Assembly: GCA_009684515.1 (NCBI GenBank)
Contig: WKKS01000003.1
Location: 310,001-374,000 of the forward strand
From: Geobacter sp.
GTDB lineage: Bacteria; Desulfobacterota; Desulfuromonadia; Geobacterales; Pseudopelobacteraceae
Direction: 5' to 3'
DNA: 64,000 nt
The position numbers and the translations under genes are program-made. The notes under the pieces were generated by a model. That model was not told where the DNA came from and searched no databases. It saw only the letters and a list, made by a program, of their open reading frames with translations. Shown here piece by piece: positions 17,207-25,829 of this stretch. Each line of letters begins with the position of its first letter. The first letter of the stretch is position 1.

Positions 17207-18652
17207 ATGATGATCGAAGATCACGTCTATGCCCGGCCGGTGCGGGATTTCTGCCGTAAGGAACTGATCCTCTGTTCAGTTGACGACGTGGTTCAGGCAG
17301 AGGCGGCGGTCATGGCCGAGCGGGGGATATCAAGCGTCATTGTCTGCCGGGAGAGAGTGCCGGTCGGTATCTTCACCGACCGCGATCTGCGCAACAAGGT
17401 GGTGGCGATCGGCTGCGACCCCGGCACCCTGCGGGCGGGAGTGGTCATGAGTGAACCGCTGATCGTGGTGCGGGAGGATGACTTTCTCTTTGAAGCGGTC
17501 TACCTGATGGCCCGACACGGGATTCATCGCCTCGGCGTCGTCGCTGCCGATGGAAAGCTTTGCGGCATGCTGACTGAGTCCGACCTGATCCGGGCGCAGA
17601 GCAACTCACCACAACTGCTGGTCCGGCAGTTGGAATCGGCCCGAAACATCGCCGATCTCAAACAGATTCATCGCGGCATCGCTGCCCTTACCGTCTCTCT
17701 GCATCAAGCCGGGGTGCCGGTCCACGAACTGATGCGCCTGATTTCACATCTGAATGATCGGATTGTGCAGCGATTGATCGACCTGCTGCGCGGCGAACGT
17801 TTTCCGCAGCTACCCGCAGGTTTCGCCTTTGTCGTCATGGGGAGCGAGGGGCGTGGCGAGCAGACCCTCAAGACCGATCAGGATAATGCCATGATTTACG
17901 CCGACGACCTCTCTGCTGGCGAAGTGGCGATGCTGGCAACCTTCTCGGAGGCGCTGGTCGAGGGACTTGTCGAGATCGGAGTTCCCGAATGCCCCGGCGG
18001 CATCATGGCGAAGAACACCCTCTGGCGGCACAGTCTGACGGAATGGATGAATGTGGTAGATGGATGGATCTCGGAACCGGATGCCGAAAATATTCTCCAC
18101 TTTTGTATGTTCTGCGATCTCCGCACCCTGGCCGGTGATCCGGCCTTGGAGCAGACCATCAAATCCCATATCGCCGAACGGGCGCAGCATGAGACCCTCT
18201 TTTTAATGCAGTTGGCGGTGCAGGCGGGGAAATTCAATCCCCCTCTCGGTTTTTTTGGAGGATTCAAGGTTGAGAAGAGCGGTGCTCACCGCGGGGAGAT
18301 TGATCTCAAGAACGCCGGGCTCTTCGCGATCACCGAAGGGATCAGAGCACTGGGGCTTGCTGCCGGTCTGGTCGGGGGTGGAACATTGGAGAAAATGTCG
18401 CTGTTGCGGGATAAAGGCGTGCTGAGTCATGAGCGACTGGAAGATTTGCAGGCCGGTTTCAACCTGCTCTGTCAGTTGCGACTGCAGGGGCAGGTGGAAG
18501 CGATCTCCAAGGGGGGAGAACTCTCCAACCACATCGCCCCCGCTGTCCTTAACCGCGTCGAACAGGGGCGTCTGCATGTGACCCTGGAGGTGGTGAAATC
18601 CTTCGAGGCCTTTATCAGATCCCGCTTCCGCCTGGATGTCACTCCCGGTTGA
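17207..18652 (+). CDS. CBS-domain protein with DUF294 nucleotidyltransferase domain
   Basis: 481-residue cytoplasmic protein. Residues 10-130 hold a CBS pair (GIFTDRDLRNKV and GMLTESDLIR ends), which usually binds adenine nucleotides. A DUF294 domain follows, with the nucleotidyltransferase motif GSEGRGEQTLKTDQDNA, and then its C-terminal DUF294_C helical domain. The family is related to the GlnD uridylyltransferase fold. Such genes often lie next to acetate/sodium symporter genes, and here the ActP-like gene is 700 bp away on the other strand, so a role in controlling that transporter is plausible but unproven. AAGGAG precedes ATG 17207; ATG 17210 is equally possible. Confidence 0.85.
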   Translation: MMIEDHVYARPVRDFCRKELILCSVDDVVQAEAAVMAERGISSVIVCRERVPVGIFTDRDLRNKVVAIGCDPGTLRAGVVMSEPLIVVREDDFLFEAVYLMARHGIHRLGVVAADGKLCGMLTESDLIRAQSNSPQLLVRQLESARNIADLKQIHRGIAALTVSLHQAGVPVHELMRLISHLNDRIVQRLIDLLRGERFPQLPAGFAFVVMGSEGRGEQTLKTDQDNAMIYADDLSAGEVAMLATFSEALVEGLVEIGVPECPGGIMAKNTLWRHSLTEWMNVVDGWISEPDAENILHFCMFCDLRTLAGDPALEQTIKSHIAERAQHETLFLMQLAVQAGKFNPPLGFFGGFKVEKSGAHRGEIDLKNAGLFAITEGIRALGLAAGLVGGGTLEKMSLLRDKGVLSHERLEDLQAGFNLLCQLRLQGQVEAISKGGELSNHIAPAVLNRVEQGRLHVTLEVVKSFEAFIRSRFRLDVTPG

Positions 18653-18662
18653 GCGGCAAACA

Positions 18663-19289
18663 CTAATCCTGGCGGGATACTTCTTTCCCCGGCTTTTTGA
18701 GAAGGTCGTACAGAAGCTTCCCCAGACCAAGCAGCGCCATCCCCACAAAGAAGAAACCGCGAAGGTTTGATGGGACTTTCCCTTCACTGATGAAGATGAC
18801 CTGTTCCGAAACCGGAATTTTCATCTTGGTCAGAAGTTCCTTTAGCTTACCCCGATTCGAGTCGGCCACCAGGCTGCTGACCGTCATCCCGCTCAAATCG
18901 TAGCGTCCTATAAACAGTTGCCGGTTTTCCTGAAGAAATCTGGCGCGATCTGCGTCCGTATCCAGCACAAAATAATAGGTCTTGAGCGCATCAAGAACTT
19001 TCGGGTCACGTGATTCAAACCAAATCTGAAGATTGGTATCCTTTTCCGACCGTTTTAACGGGACCAGAAATGATGTAACTTCCACAGTGCCGCTCATGTT
19101 GATCGCCTGCAGCAGATCGCGGTAGCCACCCTCGATTTTGAGCCATTCCCGCGGCACTCCGTGTCGGACCAGATCTTCTATGTTTATGTTCTGCGGAGCC
19201 GGGTTGCGAAAATAGATGGCGAGGTCGTTAAATCCGAGCCAACCGAGGACGAGACAGACAACCAGCAAAGTAATGCGAAAACGTTTCAT
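18663..19289 (-). CDS. Hypothetical protein with two membrane segments
   Basis: 208-residue protein of unknown function. Residues 5-22 (ITLLVVCLVLGWLGF) are an N-terminal membrane segment or uncleaved signal, and residues 177-196 (GFFFVGMALLGLGKLLYDLL) form a second near the C-terminus. The 150 residues between them, with mixed alpha/beta character, would lie outside the cytoplasm. It converges with the CBS/DUF294 gene, leaving ten bases between the stop codons. It is downstream of actP but separated from it by a terminator. Confidence 0.65.
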   Translation of the reverse strand: MKRFRITLLVVCLVLGWLGFNDLAIYFRNPAPQNINIEDLVRHGVPREWLKIEGGYRDLLQAINMSGTVEVTSFLVPLKRSEKDTNLQIWFESRDPKVLDALKTYYFVLDTDADRARFLQENRQLFIGRYDLSGMTVSSLVADSNRGKLKELLTKMKIPVSEQVIFISEGKVPSNLRGFFFVGMALLGLGKLLYDLLKKPGKEVSRQD

Positions 19290-19311
19290 GCTTTAGATCC
19301 TTGTAATAAAA

Positions 19312-19335
19312 GCGGGCCGCCCATAGGCGGCCCAG
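19312..19335 (-). terminator. Terminator after the actP-like gene
   Basis: GGGCCGCC (19314-19321) pairs perfectly with GGCGGCCC (19326-19333) around a four-base loop. On the minus strand the stem is followed by GCTTTTATTA, a short T-rich tail. It lies 36 bp beyond the stop of the symporter gene. Confidence 0.7.
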
Positions 19336-19370
19336 AGTATTTCAGAGCAATGCTTTTGATGCAAGTTTAA

Positions 19371-21293
19371 TCAAGCAGCTTCGACGGCGTGTCCACGGTT
19401 GATGTCATTCTGGGTCATCAGGGAAACGATTACCAGAGTGAGAATCGACAGCGGGATCGAAATGAGGGCCGGGCTGTTGAAGTGGATCGGCGCATCTTTT
19501 GGAATGAGTCCGTAAACGGCCCACATATCCGGGGAGATCAGGATCAGGCCAAGGGAACTGACAATGCCGACAGTGATCGAGGCTGCTATCCCTTTGGCGG
19601 TCGTCTTGCTCCAGAAAAGAAGCATGAGAATAGCTGGCAGGTTGGCAGAGGCGGCGACAGCAAAGGCCCAGCCGACGAGGAAGGAGACGTTCATCCCTTC
19701 AAATTTGATCCCGAGGAAGATGGCGATGCAGCCGACGACAACGGCGGAGATCTTACCGGCGCGGACTTTCCCGTCTTCGGTCATTTTTATGTCGAGGAAG
19801 TTGTCCATCAGGTCATGGGCAACGGCCCCGGAGGCGGCAACGATCAGGCCCGAAACTGTACCGAGTACGGTTGCGAAAGCCAGGGAAGATATGACCGCGA
19901 AGAGGACTACCCCGAAGGAGAGAGCCAGTAGCGGCGCAGACATGTTGTTGTCAGTCAGGTTGATAACACCGGTAGTCATGGCGCCTACTCCGAGGAAGAG
20001 GGTCAGGACGTAGAAGAAGCCGATGGCGGCGATGGCGACGATCGTAGATTTACGCGCGGCAGCCTGGCTCGGAACCGTGTAGTAACGAATCAGGATGTGC
20101 GGCAGAGCGGCAGTGCCGCAGAAGAGAGCCAGCATCAGCGAAACAAAATTGAAGGTCTCGAGTGGTGTGGCGTTATCAACCTTGAACTTCAGGCCGGGAC
20201 GAAGTACCCGGGTGCCGGGGGTCGGCTTCTGGTAGAAGACTTCGGTCTTTTCGTGGCCGTTGACAACGTACTTTTTGCCCCAGAGGACGATAGTCGAATC
20301 CTTGATGGCGGAGAGATAGGCGAGAGGTCCGACTGCACCGGTGGTCAGGACATCTTTGCCATTCATCCGCAGTTCTTTAATGTGGCCGACCGGGAAGAAT
20401 TCGCCTGCCTCTTTGGCCGCGCCGTTATAAAGCTTGGTGCCGTCCTCTTTGGTGGTGACGTAAAGGGTCTGTTCCAGGTTGTAACCGGCATCAGTTTTTT
20501 CAAACTTCCAGATTGTCTCTTTGTTGTCCTTGGCAAGCTTGACAAAACCGGCTTTTCCGAAGGCGGAATCGAGACCGGCAACAACGCTGTAGCCCGGATC
20601 GCTGATCACAAGATCTGCTGTTGCCGTCAACGGTTTGAAGTCGTGATACGCGACGCCATTATTCACCGGAGTGGTTGAAAGTCCGCGAAACAGAACCATA
20701 ACAACGACTACGGTCGACATGATCAGGAGCAGGGCTCCTTTAAAGAACTGCACGTAGGTAGTTGAAGCCATGCCGGCCGTGGCGACGATAATGGTAACAA
20801 CAACGCCGACTATGACGACGCCGACCCAGTGCGGGAGTCCGAGGAGAGGCTGGACAAGAACACCGGCGCCAACCATCTGCGGAATGAGATAGAAAACCGA
20901 AACAAGCAAGGTCGATACTGCGGCGGTCAGCTGAATCGGTTTGGAGTTGAATTTAGAATCAAGTGCATCGGTAAAGGTGTATTTGCCGAGGCGCTTCATC
21001 GGTTCCGCCACCAGAAAGAGAGCGACGACCCAGCCGGCGAGGTAGCCGATGGAATACATCCAGCCATCGTAGCCTGCGGTTGCGATCATGCCGCAGATGC
21101 CGAGAAAAGAAGCGGCTGAGAGGTAATCGCCAGCAAAAGCGATGCCGTTGGTGAACCAGTGAACATTGCCGCCGGCGGCGTAGTAGCTGGCAGCAGTACT
21201 TTTTTTGCGACCGAGGTAGAAAGAGAGGCCGAGAACGAAAGAAACAAAAGCGATGAAGAGACCGATGGCAAGTGGAGACTGTGCGTATATCAT
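19371..21293 (-). CDS. Acetate/solute:sodium symporter, ActP-like
   Basis: 640-residue SSS-family symporter. The N-terminal YYAAGGNVHWFTNGIAFAGDY segment and the LPHILIRYYTVPS segment are typical of ActP-type acetate permeases. Usual length is about 550; the extra length is an extracytoplasmic insertion of roughly residues 208-378 that contains no membrane segment. It follows a DUF485 gene (gap four bases), the standard yjcH-actP arrangement, with GGGAG before its ATG. Geobacter species carry several such permeases for acetate. The substrate is inferred from family and context. Confidence 0.85.
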   Translation of the reverse strand: MIYAQSPLAIGLFIAFVSFVLGLSFYLGRKKSTAASYYAAGGNVHWFTNGIAFAGDYLSAASFLGICGMIATAGYDGWMYSIGYLAGWVVALFLVAEPMKRLGKYTFTDALDSKFNSKPIQLTAAVSTLLVSVFYLIPQMVGAGVLVQPLLGLPHWVGVVIVGVVVTIIVATAGMASTTYVQFFKGALLLIMSTVVVVMVLFRGLSTTPVNNGVAYHDFKPLTATADLVISDPGYSVVAGLDSAFGKAGFVKLAKDNKETIWKFEKTDAGYNLEQTLYVTTKEDGTKLYNGAAKEAGEFFPVGHIKELRMNGKDVLTTGAVGPLAYLSAIKDSTIVLWGKKYVVNGHEKTEVFYQKPTPGTRVLRPGLKFKVDNATPLETFNFVSLMLALFCGTAALPHILIRYYTVPSQAAARKSTIVAIAAIGFFYVLTLFLGVGAMTTGVINLTDNNMSAPLLALSFGVVLFAVISSLAFATVLGTVSGLIVAASGAVAHDLMDNFLDIKMTEDGKVRAGKISAVVVGCIAIFLGIKFEGMNVSFLVGWAFAVAASANLPAILMLLFWSKTTAKGIAASITVGIVSSLGLILISPDMWAVYGLIPKDAPIHFNSPALISIPLSILTLVIVSLMTQNDINRGHAVEAA

Positions 21294-21297
21294 GTAG

Positions 21298-21570
21298 TTA
21301 TGCTCCCTTATTCATTTCTGACTCTGCTTTTGTGCAGAAGTGGTTATAGATGACAGCCTGCACCAGCGCCAGACCGATCAGGCCGAAGCCCCAGATAACA
21401 GCGGCGGTTTGCCCCAGCACGACCGTTTCCATCGCTTTGGGGTTGGTGGCGTTAATGATGACAAAGGTAAAATAAACGATGGTATAAACGACAAACATCT
21501 TTACTCCCAGCTTGGTCTTGAAGGCTGCTGCATCGTCCCTACCCAGTTTTACTGCGGGTCCATGTCCCAT
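21298..21570 (-). CDS. DUF485 membrane protein (YjcH-like)
   Basis: 90-residue protein with two hydrophobic segments (MFVVYTIVYFTFVIINA and TAAVIWGFGLIGLALVQAVIY), matching the DUF485 family that accompanies ActP-type symporters. It is first in a two-gene operon with the symporter. A good ribosome-binding site (AAGGAG, nine bases upstream) supports the start. Its biochemical role is unknown; it may assist or regulate the permease. Confidence 0.82.
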   Translation of the reverse strand: MGHGPAVKLGRDDAAAFKTKLGVKMFVVYTIVYFTFVIINATNPKAMETVVLGQTAAVIWGFGLIGLALVQAVIYNHFCTKAESEMNKGA

Positions 21571-21701
21571 GTTGTTAACTCCTTTTTAAAAGTGTCCGTG
21601 GGAGCCGGTCTGGCTCCAACACGAAATCAGTAATAACCTGCGATAAAGAGCAGGTTTCCGATAATAGAACGCATGATCTGATTGATATTACGGAATTTTA
21701 T

Positions 21702-21733
21702 GGTCAATTGGCTGGAGCACTGCGGTCAATTGG
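21702..21733. promoter_or_regulatory. Direct repeat GGTCAATTGG, 22-bp spacing
   Basis: GGTCAATTGG occurs at 21702-21711 and again at 21724-21733, exactly 22 bp apart, that is two helical turns. Such phasing suggests two sites for one regulator on the same DNA face, upstream of the DUF485-actP operon. No regulator can be named. Confidence 0.45.
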
Positions 21734-21786
21734 ACTTGTTCAAACATCGCGACATAATATGCTGTTTTAAATTGTTGTCAATACAA

Positions 21787-21798
21787 AATGTATACATT
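21787..21798. promoter_or_regulatory. Perfect palindrome AATGTATACATT
   Basis: A 12-bp perfect palindrome in an AT-rich segment, about 220 bp upstream of the DUF485 start. AAATTG and CAATTT flank it symmetrically. It could be an operator for a small-helix dimeric regulator; by chance alone such palindromes also occur in AT-rich DNA. Confidence 0.3.
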
Positions 21799-22140
21799 GC
21801 AATTTATTTTTTTGTTTGATGATTTGTATATCAAATTATTAAACCCTTATTTCACTTAGTTGTTTTCGTGTGAATGCAACATGTCAACAGCTTTTTACGC
21901 CCCCGTCATCCTCAATATGTTGATCCTGACTCAATCCATCATCCGTGTCTGCCAAAATACAAAAACGTTTGACTAACACTTCCGCCCGCATATTGGAGTT
22001 GAACACAACCTGTTCTCAATTGCCCAACAAGTAATTCGTATAACCAAATATCAAATTAATAATCGGCTTTTTATTCCCTTTAAATACAGCTACTTGAAGC
22101 TCTGTAAAAATAGTGTTGACAATCAACATGCTGTTATAGT

Positions 22141-22157
22141 AATTGGTAATACCAGTT
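22141..22157. promoter_or_regulatory. PdhR/LldR-type operator before lctP
   Basis: AATTGGTAATACCAGTT lies 116 bp before the lactate permease start and 19 bases to the right of a TTGACA box. A repressor bound here would cover the -10 region or transcription start. It differs from the lut operator at 7004 in one spacer base only. Confidence 0.7.
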
Positions 22158-22273
22158 TATATAACTTGTTTTTGTTATGGTCCAAAAGGAATTTACAGTA
22201 CTAAAAACAGTATAATAGTAACGGACTCTGGTTTCTTGCAGCTGTATTACCAAATCTATCAAGGAGTAAACTT

Positions 22274-24223
22274 ATGCCCTGGATTCAAACGTACACACCC
22301 GCAGCAGGTAGTCTTGGCTTGTCGGCACTGATCGCCGCCATCCCGCTTATAGTCATCTTCGTATGCCTGGCCGTACTGAAGATGAAAGCCCATAAGGCCG
22401 GACCGCTGGCGGTTGCATCTGCCATAGGAATTGCAATTGCCGTCTGGGGCATGCCTGCCAAACTGGCTGGACTGGCATTCGCACAAGGCGCAGCCTTCGG
22501 TCTGTTCCCGGTTTTCTACATCGTGGTCACAACACTCTTTCTCTACAACATCACTGTCAAGGGTGGGCAGTTTGAAATCATCCGGGCTTCGCTGGCCGGC
22601 GTCACTGGTGACCGCAGGATTCAGGCGCTGCTGATCGCCTTCTGTTTCGGCGCTTTTATCGAAGGGGCTGCCGGCTTCGGCACTCCGGTGGCTATCGCCG
22701 GTGCGACCCTGGTTGGCCTAGGTTTCCGCCCGCTATATGCGGCAGGTGTCTGCCTGATCGCCAACACGGCGCCGGTCGCCTTCGGAGCGATCGGGATTCC
22801 GGTCGTGGCTCTGGCCGGAGTCATGGGCTACGGTGATGACGGCATGATGAAGCTTTCCACCATGGTTGGCCGCCAACTGCCGTTTATCTCGGTTTTTATT
22901 CCTTTCTATGTAATCATGATCATGGTCGGCTGGAAAAAAACCATCGAAGTCCTGCCGGCCATCATTGTCTGCGGCGTTACCTTCGCGGTCGGCCAGTGGG
23001 CCACAGCCAGCTATCTCGGCCCCTACCTTCCGGACATCATCTCGTCGCTGGCAGCAATGGCAGCTTTGGTGGCGCTGCTGCAAGTGTGGCAACCAAAAGA
23101 AAACTACGTTTTCGACCATGAAACACACACCGGCACGAAGGAACAGCACCATTATTCCGTCGCCGAGGTTTTCCGGGCCTGGGCTCCTTATCTGGCATTG
23201 ACCCTGATGGTTTTGCTGTGGGGGATTCCTTCGATAAAGACTGAACTAGACAAAAGCAAGGTCGTATTTACCGTGCCCGGCCTGAACGACATGATCGTCA
23301 AAAAAGTCTCCAAACCGGAAGATGGCCTGGCCAACATCGCAGCCGTGCAGGGTGAAGTTGACAAGCTGCTGGCCGTATTGCCAGCATCAGAGCCAAAGCT
23401 GGCTGGAGCCGTCACCATACTTAATGAGCTGAAAGGATTGGAAGAAAAGTTCGCTCCACTTGAGCAGTCCATGGCCGGCAAAGGTGCAATACTGACAGAA
23501 GAACGCATGGCAGCTTTTGATTTGATTTCAAAGAAGTCTGCCGCACTCCAGAAAATGTCGAAGGATCTGGAAAAAGATAAGCTTGTCACTAAAGATCAAT
23601 TCAAGGCAGTTGCCAAAGCGGTTACAAATCAGGTGCCTGCCAAGCTTCCTGCAAAGTACAACTTTAACTTCATGTCGGCCGCCGGCACCGCAATTCTGAT
23701 TGCCGCTTTCATCTCGGCACTGATCTGCGGAGTCGGGTTTGGTGATGTTATCAAAATATCCGGCAAGACTCTTTATGACATGCGCTTTCCAGCAGTTACT
23801 GTTGCATCGGTGCTCGGCCTGGCGTACGTCATGAATGCCTCCGGCATGACCAACTGCCTCGGCATGGTATTCACCAAGACCGGCCACATCTTCCCGTTCC
23901 TGTCACCATTTCTCGGCTGGCTGGGAGTATTCCTGACCGGCTCCGACACCTCCAGTAACGTCCTCTTCGGCGGCCTGCAGAAAGCCACCGCAGAACAGCT
24001 CGGCATCAACCCGATTCTGACCGCAGCCGCAAACACCAGCGGCGGCGTCATGGGCAAAATGATCTCCCCGCAATCACTGGCCGTGGCAACCGCTGCCTGT
24101 GGAATGGTCGGCGAGGAAGGAACGCTGTTCCGCTTCACTCTTAAGCACTCACTCTTCCTGACTGTAGTTGTTGGTGTTATTGTATATCTGCAGGCCTACT
24201 ACCTGCAGTGGATGATACCGTAA
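22274..24223 (+). CDS. lctP: L-lactate permease, LctP/LldP family
   Basis: 649-residue polytopic permease for lactate (and often glycolate) uptake. FIEGAAGFGTPVAI and NTAPVAFGAIGIPV are the conserved repeats of the LctP family, and the C-terminal SDTSSNVLFGGLQ is also typical. Family members are usually about 550 residues. Here residues of about 321-465 form an extra Lys- and Ala-rich helical region with coiled-coil character between two membrane segments. An AAGGAG site precedes the ATG. It starts a cluster with glcD, glcF, sucC and sucD that together take lactate or glycolate into central metabolism. Confidence 0.92.
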   Translation: MPWIQTYTPAAGSLGLSALIAAIPLIVIFVCLAVLKMKAHKAGPLAVASAIGIAIAVWGMPAKLAGLAFAQGAAFGLFPVFYIVVTTLFLYNITVKGGQFEIIRASLAGVTGDRRIQALLIAFCFGAFIEGAAGFGTPVAIAGATLVGLGFRPLYAAGVCLIANTAPVAFGAIGIPVVALAGVMGYGDDGMMKLSTMVGRQLPFISVFIPFYVIMIMVGWKKTIEVLPAIIVCGVTFAVGQWATASYLGPYLPDIISSLAAMAALVALLQVWQPKENYVFDHETHTGTKEQHHYSVAEVFRAWAPYLALTLMVLLWGIPSIKTELDKSKVVFTVPGLNDMIVKKVSKPEDGLANIAAVQGEVDKLLAVLPASEPKLAGAVTILNELKGLEEKFAPLEQSMAGKGAILTEERMAAFDLISKKSAALQKMSKDLEKDKLVTKDQFKAVAKAVTNQVPAKLPAKYNFNFMSAAGTAILIAAFISALICGVGFGDVIKISGKTLYDMRFPAVTVASVLGLAYVMNASGMTNCLGMVFTKTGHIFPFLSPFLGWLGVFLTGSDTSSNVLFGGLQKATAEQLGINPILTAAANTSGGVMGKMISPQSLAVATAACGMVGEEGTLFRFTLKHSLFLTVVVGVIVYLQAYYLQWMIP

Positions 24224-24243
24224 GATGGAAACGGTCTTTGTAG

Positions 24244-24265
24244 GGGCGGCCCCATGTGGCCGCCC
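24244..24265. repeat. GGGCGGCC/GGCCGCCC hairpin between lctP and glcD
   Basis: GGGCGGCC (24244-24251) pairs with GGCCGCCC (24258-24265) around six bases. GTAGGGGCGGCC...GGCCGCCC is a form seen as a dispersed intergenic repeat. No T-run follows, so it is more likely a repeat or message-stability element than a terminator. Confidence 0.55.
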
Positions 24266-24299
24266 ATGATCGCAGCACAAACCTGAACGGAGCTACACC

Positions 24300-25670
24300 A
24301 TGGAATCATCATTCATAAAAGAACTTCAAGCAATCGTCGGTGAGCTGTACACCCTTTCCGATCGCGAATCGCTGGCGGTCTACGGCTATGACTCAACTCC
24401 GGAAATCGAAAGCCTGCCGGGTGCGGTGCTTCTGCCAGGCACGGCTGACGAGGTCGCACGCATCATGCGTCTTTGCCATGGCGCCGGTGTAACGGTAACG
24501 CCACGCGGTTCCGGCACCAATCTGTCGGGCGGATCCCTGTCCGCCGGAGGGGTTGTGGTTCAGACCAGCCGCCTGAACCGGCTTTTGGAAATCGACGAGG
24601 AAAATCTGACCGCCACGATGGAGCCGGGCCTGATTACAAGCGCCCTGCACCGCGAGGTGGAATCGCGCGGCCTGTTCTATCCGCCCGACCCTGGCAGCAT
24701 GAACATCTCCACCATGGGGGGCAACGTGGCCGAAAACTCGGGCGGCCTGCGCGGCCTGAAATACGGCGTGACAGCCGATTATGTCATGGGACTTGAAACT
24801 GTTCTGGCTGACGGCGATCTCCTGCGCAGCGGCGGCAAGGTCGTCAAGGATGTGGCCGGCTACAGCCTCAACCCGCTGCTGGTTTCCTCCGAAGGCACCC
24901 TGGGATTCTTCACCGGCATCACCGTCAAGCTGATCCCCAAGCCGCAGGGGAAAATCACGATGCTGGCCCACTTCCCGGTACTTCAGGATGCCGCCCTGGC
25001 TGTTTCGGCCATCATCGCCGCCAAGGTCATACCGGCCACCCTGGAATTTCTTGACAAGGTCACCATCAAGTGTGTTGAAGATTATGCCCACGTCGGCCTG
25101 CCGCTGGATGTGGACGCTGTGCTGCTGATAGAGGTGGACGGCCATCCGGTGGTGATTGCCGAAGAAGCCGCCGCGGTGGCGGAGATATGCAAAAAGCATC
25201 GTTGTTCATTCTTCCAGACCGCCAAGGATGCCGACGAGGCGCTGAAACTGGCCGCCGCCCGCCGCACGGCCCTTTCGGCACTGGCCCGGCTCAAGCCTAC
25301 CACAATTCTGGAAGACGCCACCGTTCCGCGCAGTTGCATCGCAGCCATGCTGCAGATCATCCAGGCCTCGGCCAAAAAATACAACGTAACGATCGGCACA
25401 TTCGGACACGCCGGCGACGGCAACCTGCACCCGACCTGCCTGACCGACGAACGTGACCAGGACGAAATCAAACGGGCCCACGCCGCCTTTGCCGAAATCT
25501 TCGACGCCGCCATCTCCATGGGCGGCACCATAACAGGTGAGCACGGTGTTGGTCTGGCCAAGAAGAAGTATCTGCCGAAACTGGTCGGCGAATCGGGAAT
25601 CCGGGTCATGCGGGGCATCAAGCAGGCTTTTGATCCGAAGGGGATTTTGAATCCGGGAAAGATTTTTTAA
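24300..25670 (+). CDS. glcD: FAD-linked D-lactate/glycolate oxidase subunit GlcD
   Basis: 456-residue flavoprotein of the GlcD/D-lactate dehydrogenase family. The N-terminal FAD-binding domain shows TPRGSGTNLSGGS and GGNVAENSGGLRGLKYG. The C-terminal FAD-oxidase domain ends with GTFGHAGDGNLHP and ITGEHGVGLAKK, where the histidines participate in metal or substrate binding. It should oxidise D-lactate or glycolate in the cytoplasm and pass electrons to the GlcF Fe-S subunit encoded downstream. Substrate choice between D-lactate and glycolate cannot be settled from sequence; the adjacent lctP favours lactate. Confidence 0.9.
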   Translation: MESSFIKELQAIVGELYTLSDRESLAVYGYDSTPEIESLPGAVLLPGTADEVARIMRLCHGAGVTVTPRGSGTNLSGGSLSAGGVVVQTSRLNRLLEIDEENLTATMEPGLITSALHREVESRGLFYPPDPGSMNISTMGGNVAENSGGLRGLKYGVTADYVMGLETVLADGDLLRSGGKVVKDVAGYSLNPLLVSSEGTLGFFTGITVKLIPKPQGKITMLAHFPVLQDAALAVSAIIAAKVIPATLEFLDKVTIKCVEDYAHVGLPLDVDAVLLIEVDGHPVVIAEEAAAVAEICKKHRCSFFQTAKDADEALKLAAARRTALSALARLKPTTILEDATVPRSCIAAMLQIIQASAKKYNVTIGTFGHAGDGNLHPTCLTDERDQDEIKRAHAAFAEIFDAAISMGGTITGEHGVGLAKKKYLPKLVGESGIRVMRGIKQAFDPKGILNPGKIF

Positions 25671-25672
25671 AA

Positions 25673-25819
25673 CTTTTGCCACAGAGGTCACGGAGTTCAC
25701 AGAGAACTTCAAAACGGGTAAGCATAAATACTTTTATGAAACGGTTTGATCTCTAAGAAGTTTTGATTCTGTTTTTTCAGGTTTTCCTCTGTGTTCTCTG
25801 TGTCCTCTGTGGCAAAGTG
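25673..25819. repeat. Inverted CACAGAGG repeat between glcD and glcF
   Basis: TTTTGCCACAGAGG near 25675 is the inverse of CCTCTGTGGCAAA ending near 25818, with further CACAGAG-type units inside both arms. About 147 bp in total. This is a well-known style of dispersed intergenic repeat in deltaproteobacterial genomes. It fills almost the whole glcD-glcF gap, so the two genes are either co-transcribed through it or glcF has lost tight coupling. Confidence 0.7.
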
Positions 25820-25829
25820 AGGTTTTTAT

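Larger units (their letters stand above)
21571..22273. other. Divergent regulatory region between DUF485/actP and lctP
   Basis: 703-bp AT-rich region with no gene. Besides the sites listed separately, AACCTGC (21635-21641) and GCAGGTT (21650-21656) form a hairpin in the actP leader. TTGACA at 22116-22121 lies just before the lctP operator. The region serves two divergent carboxylate transport operons, so it likely carries several regulatory inputs. Confidence 0.6.
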
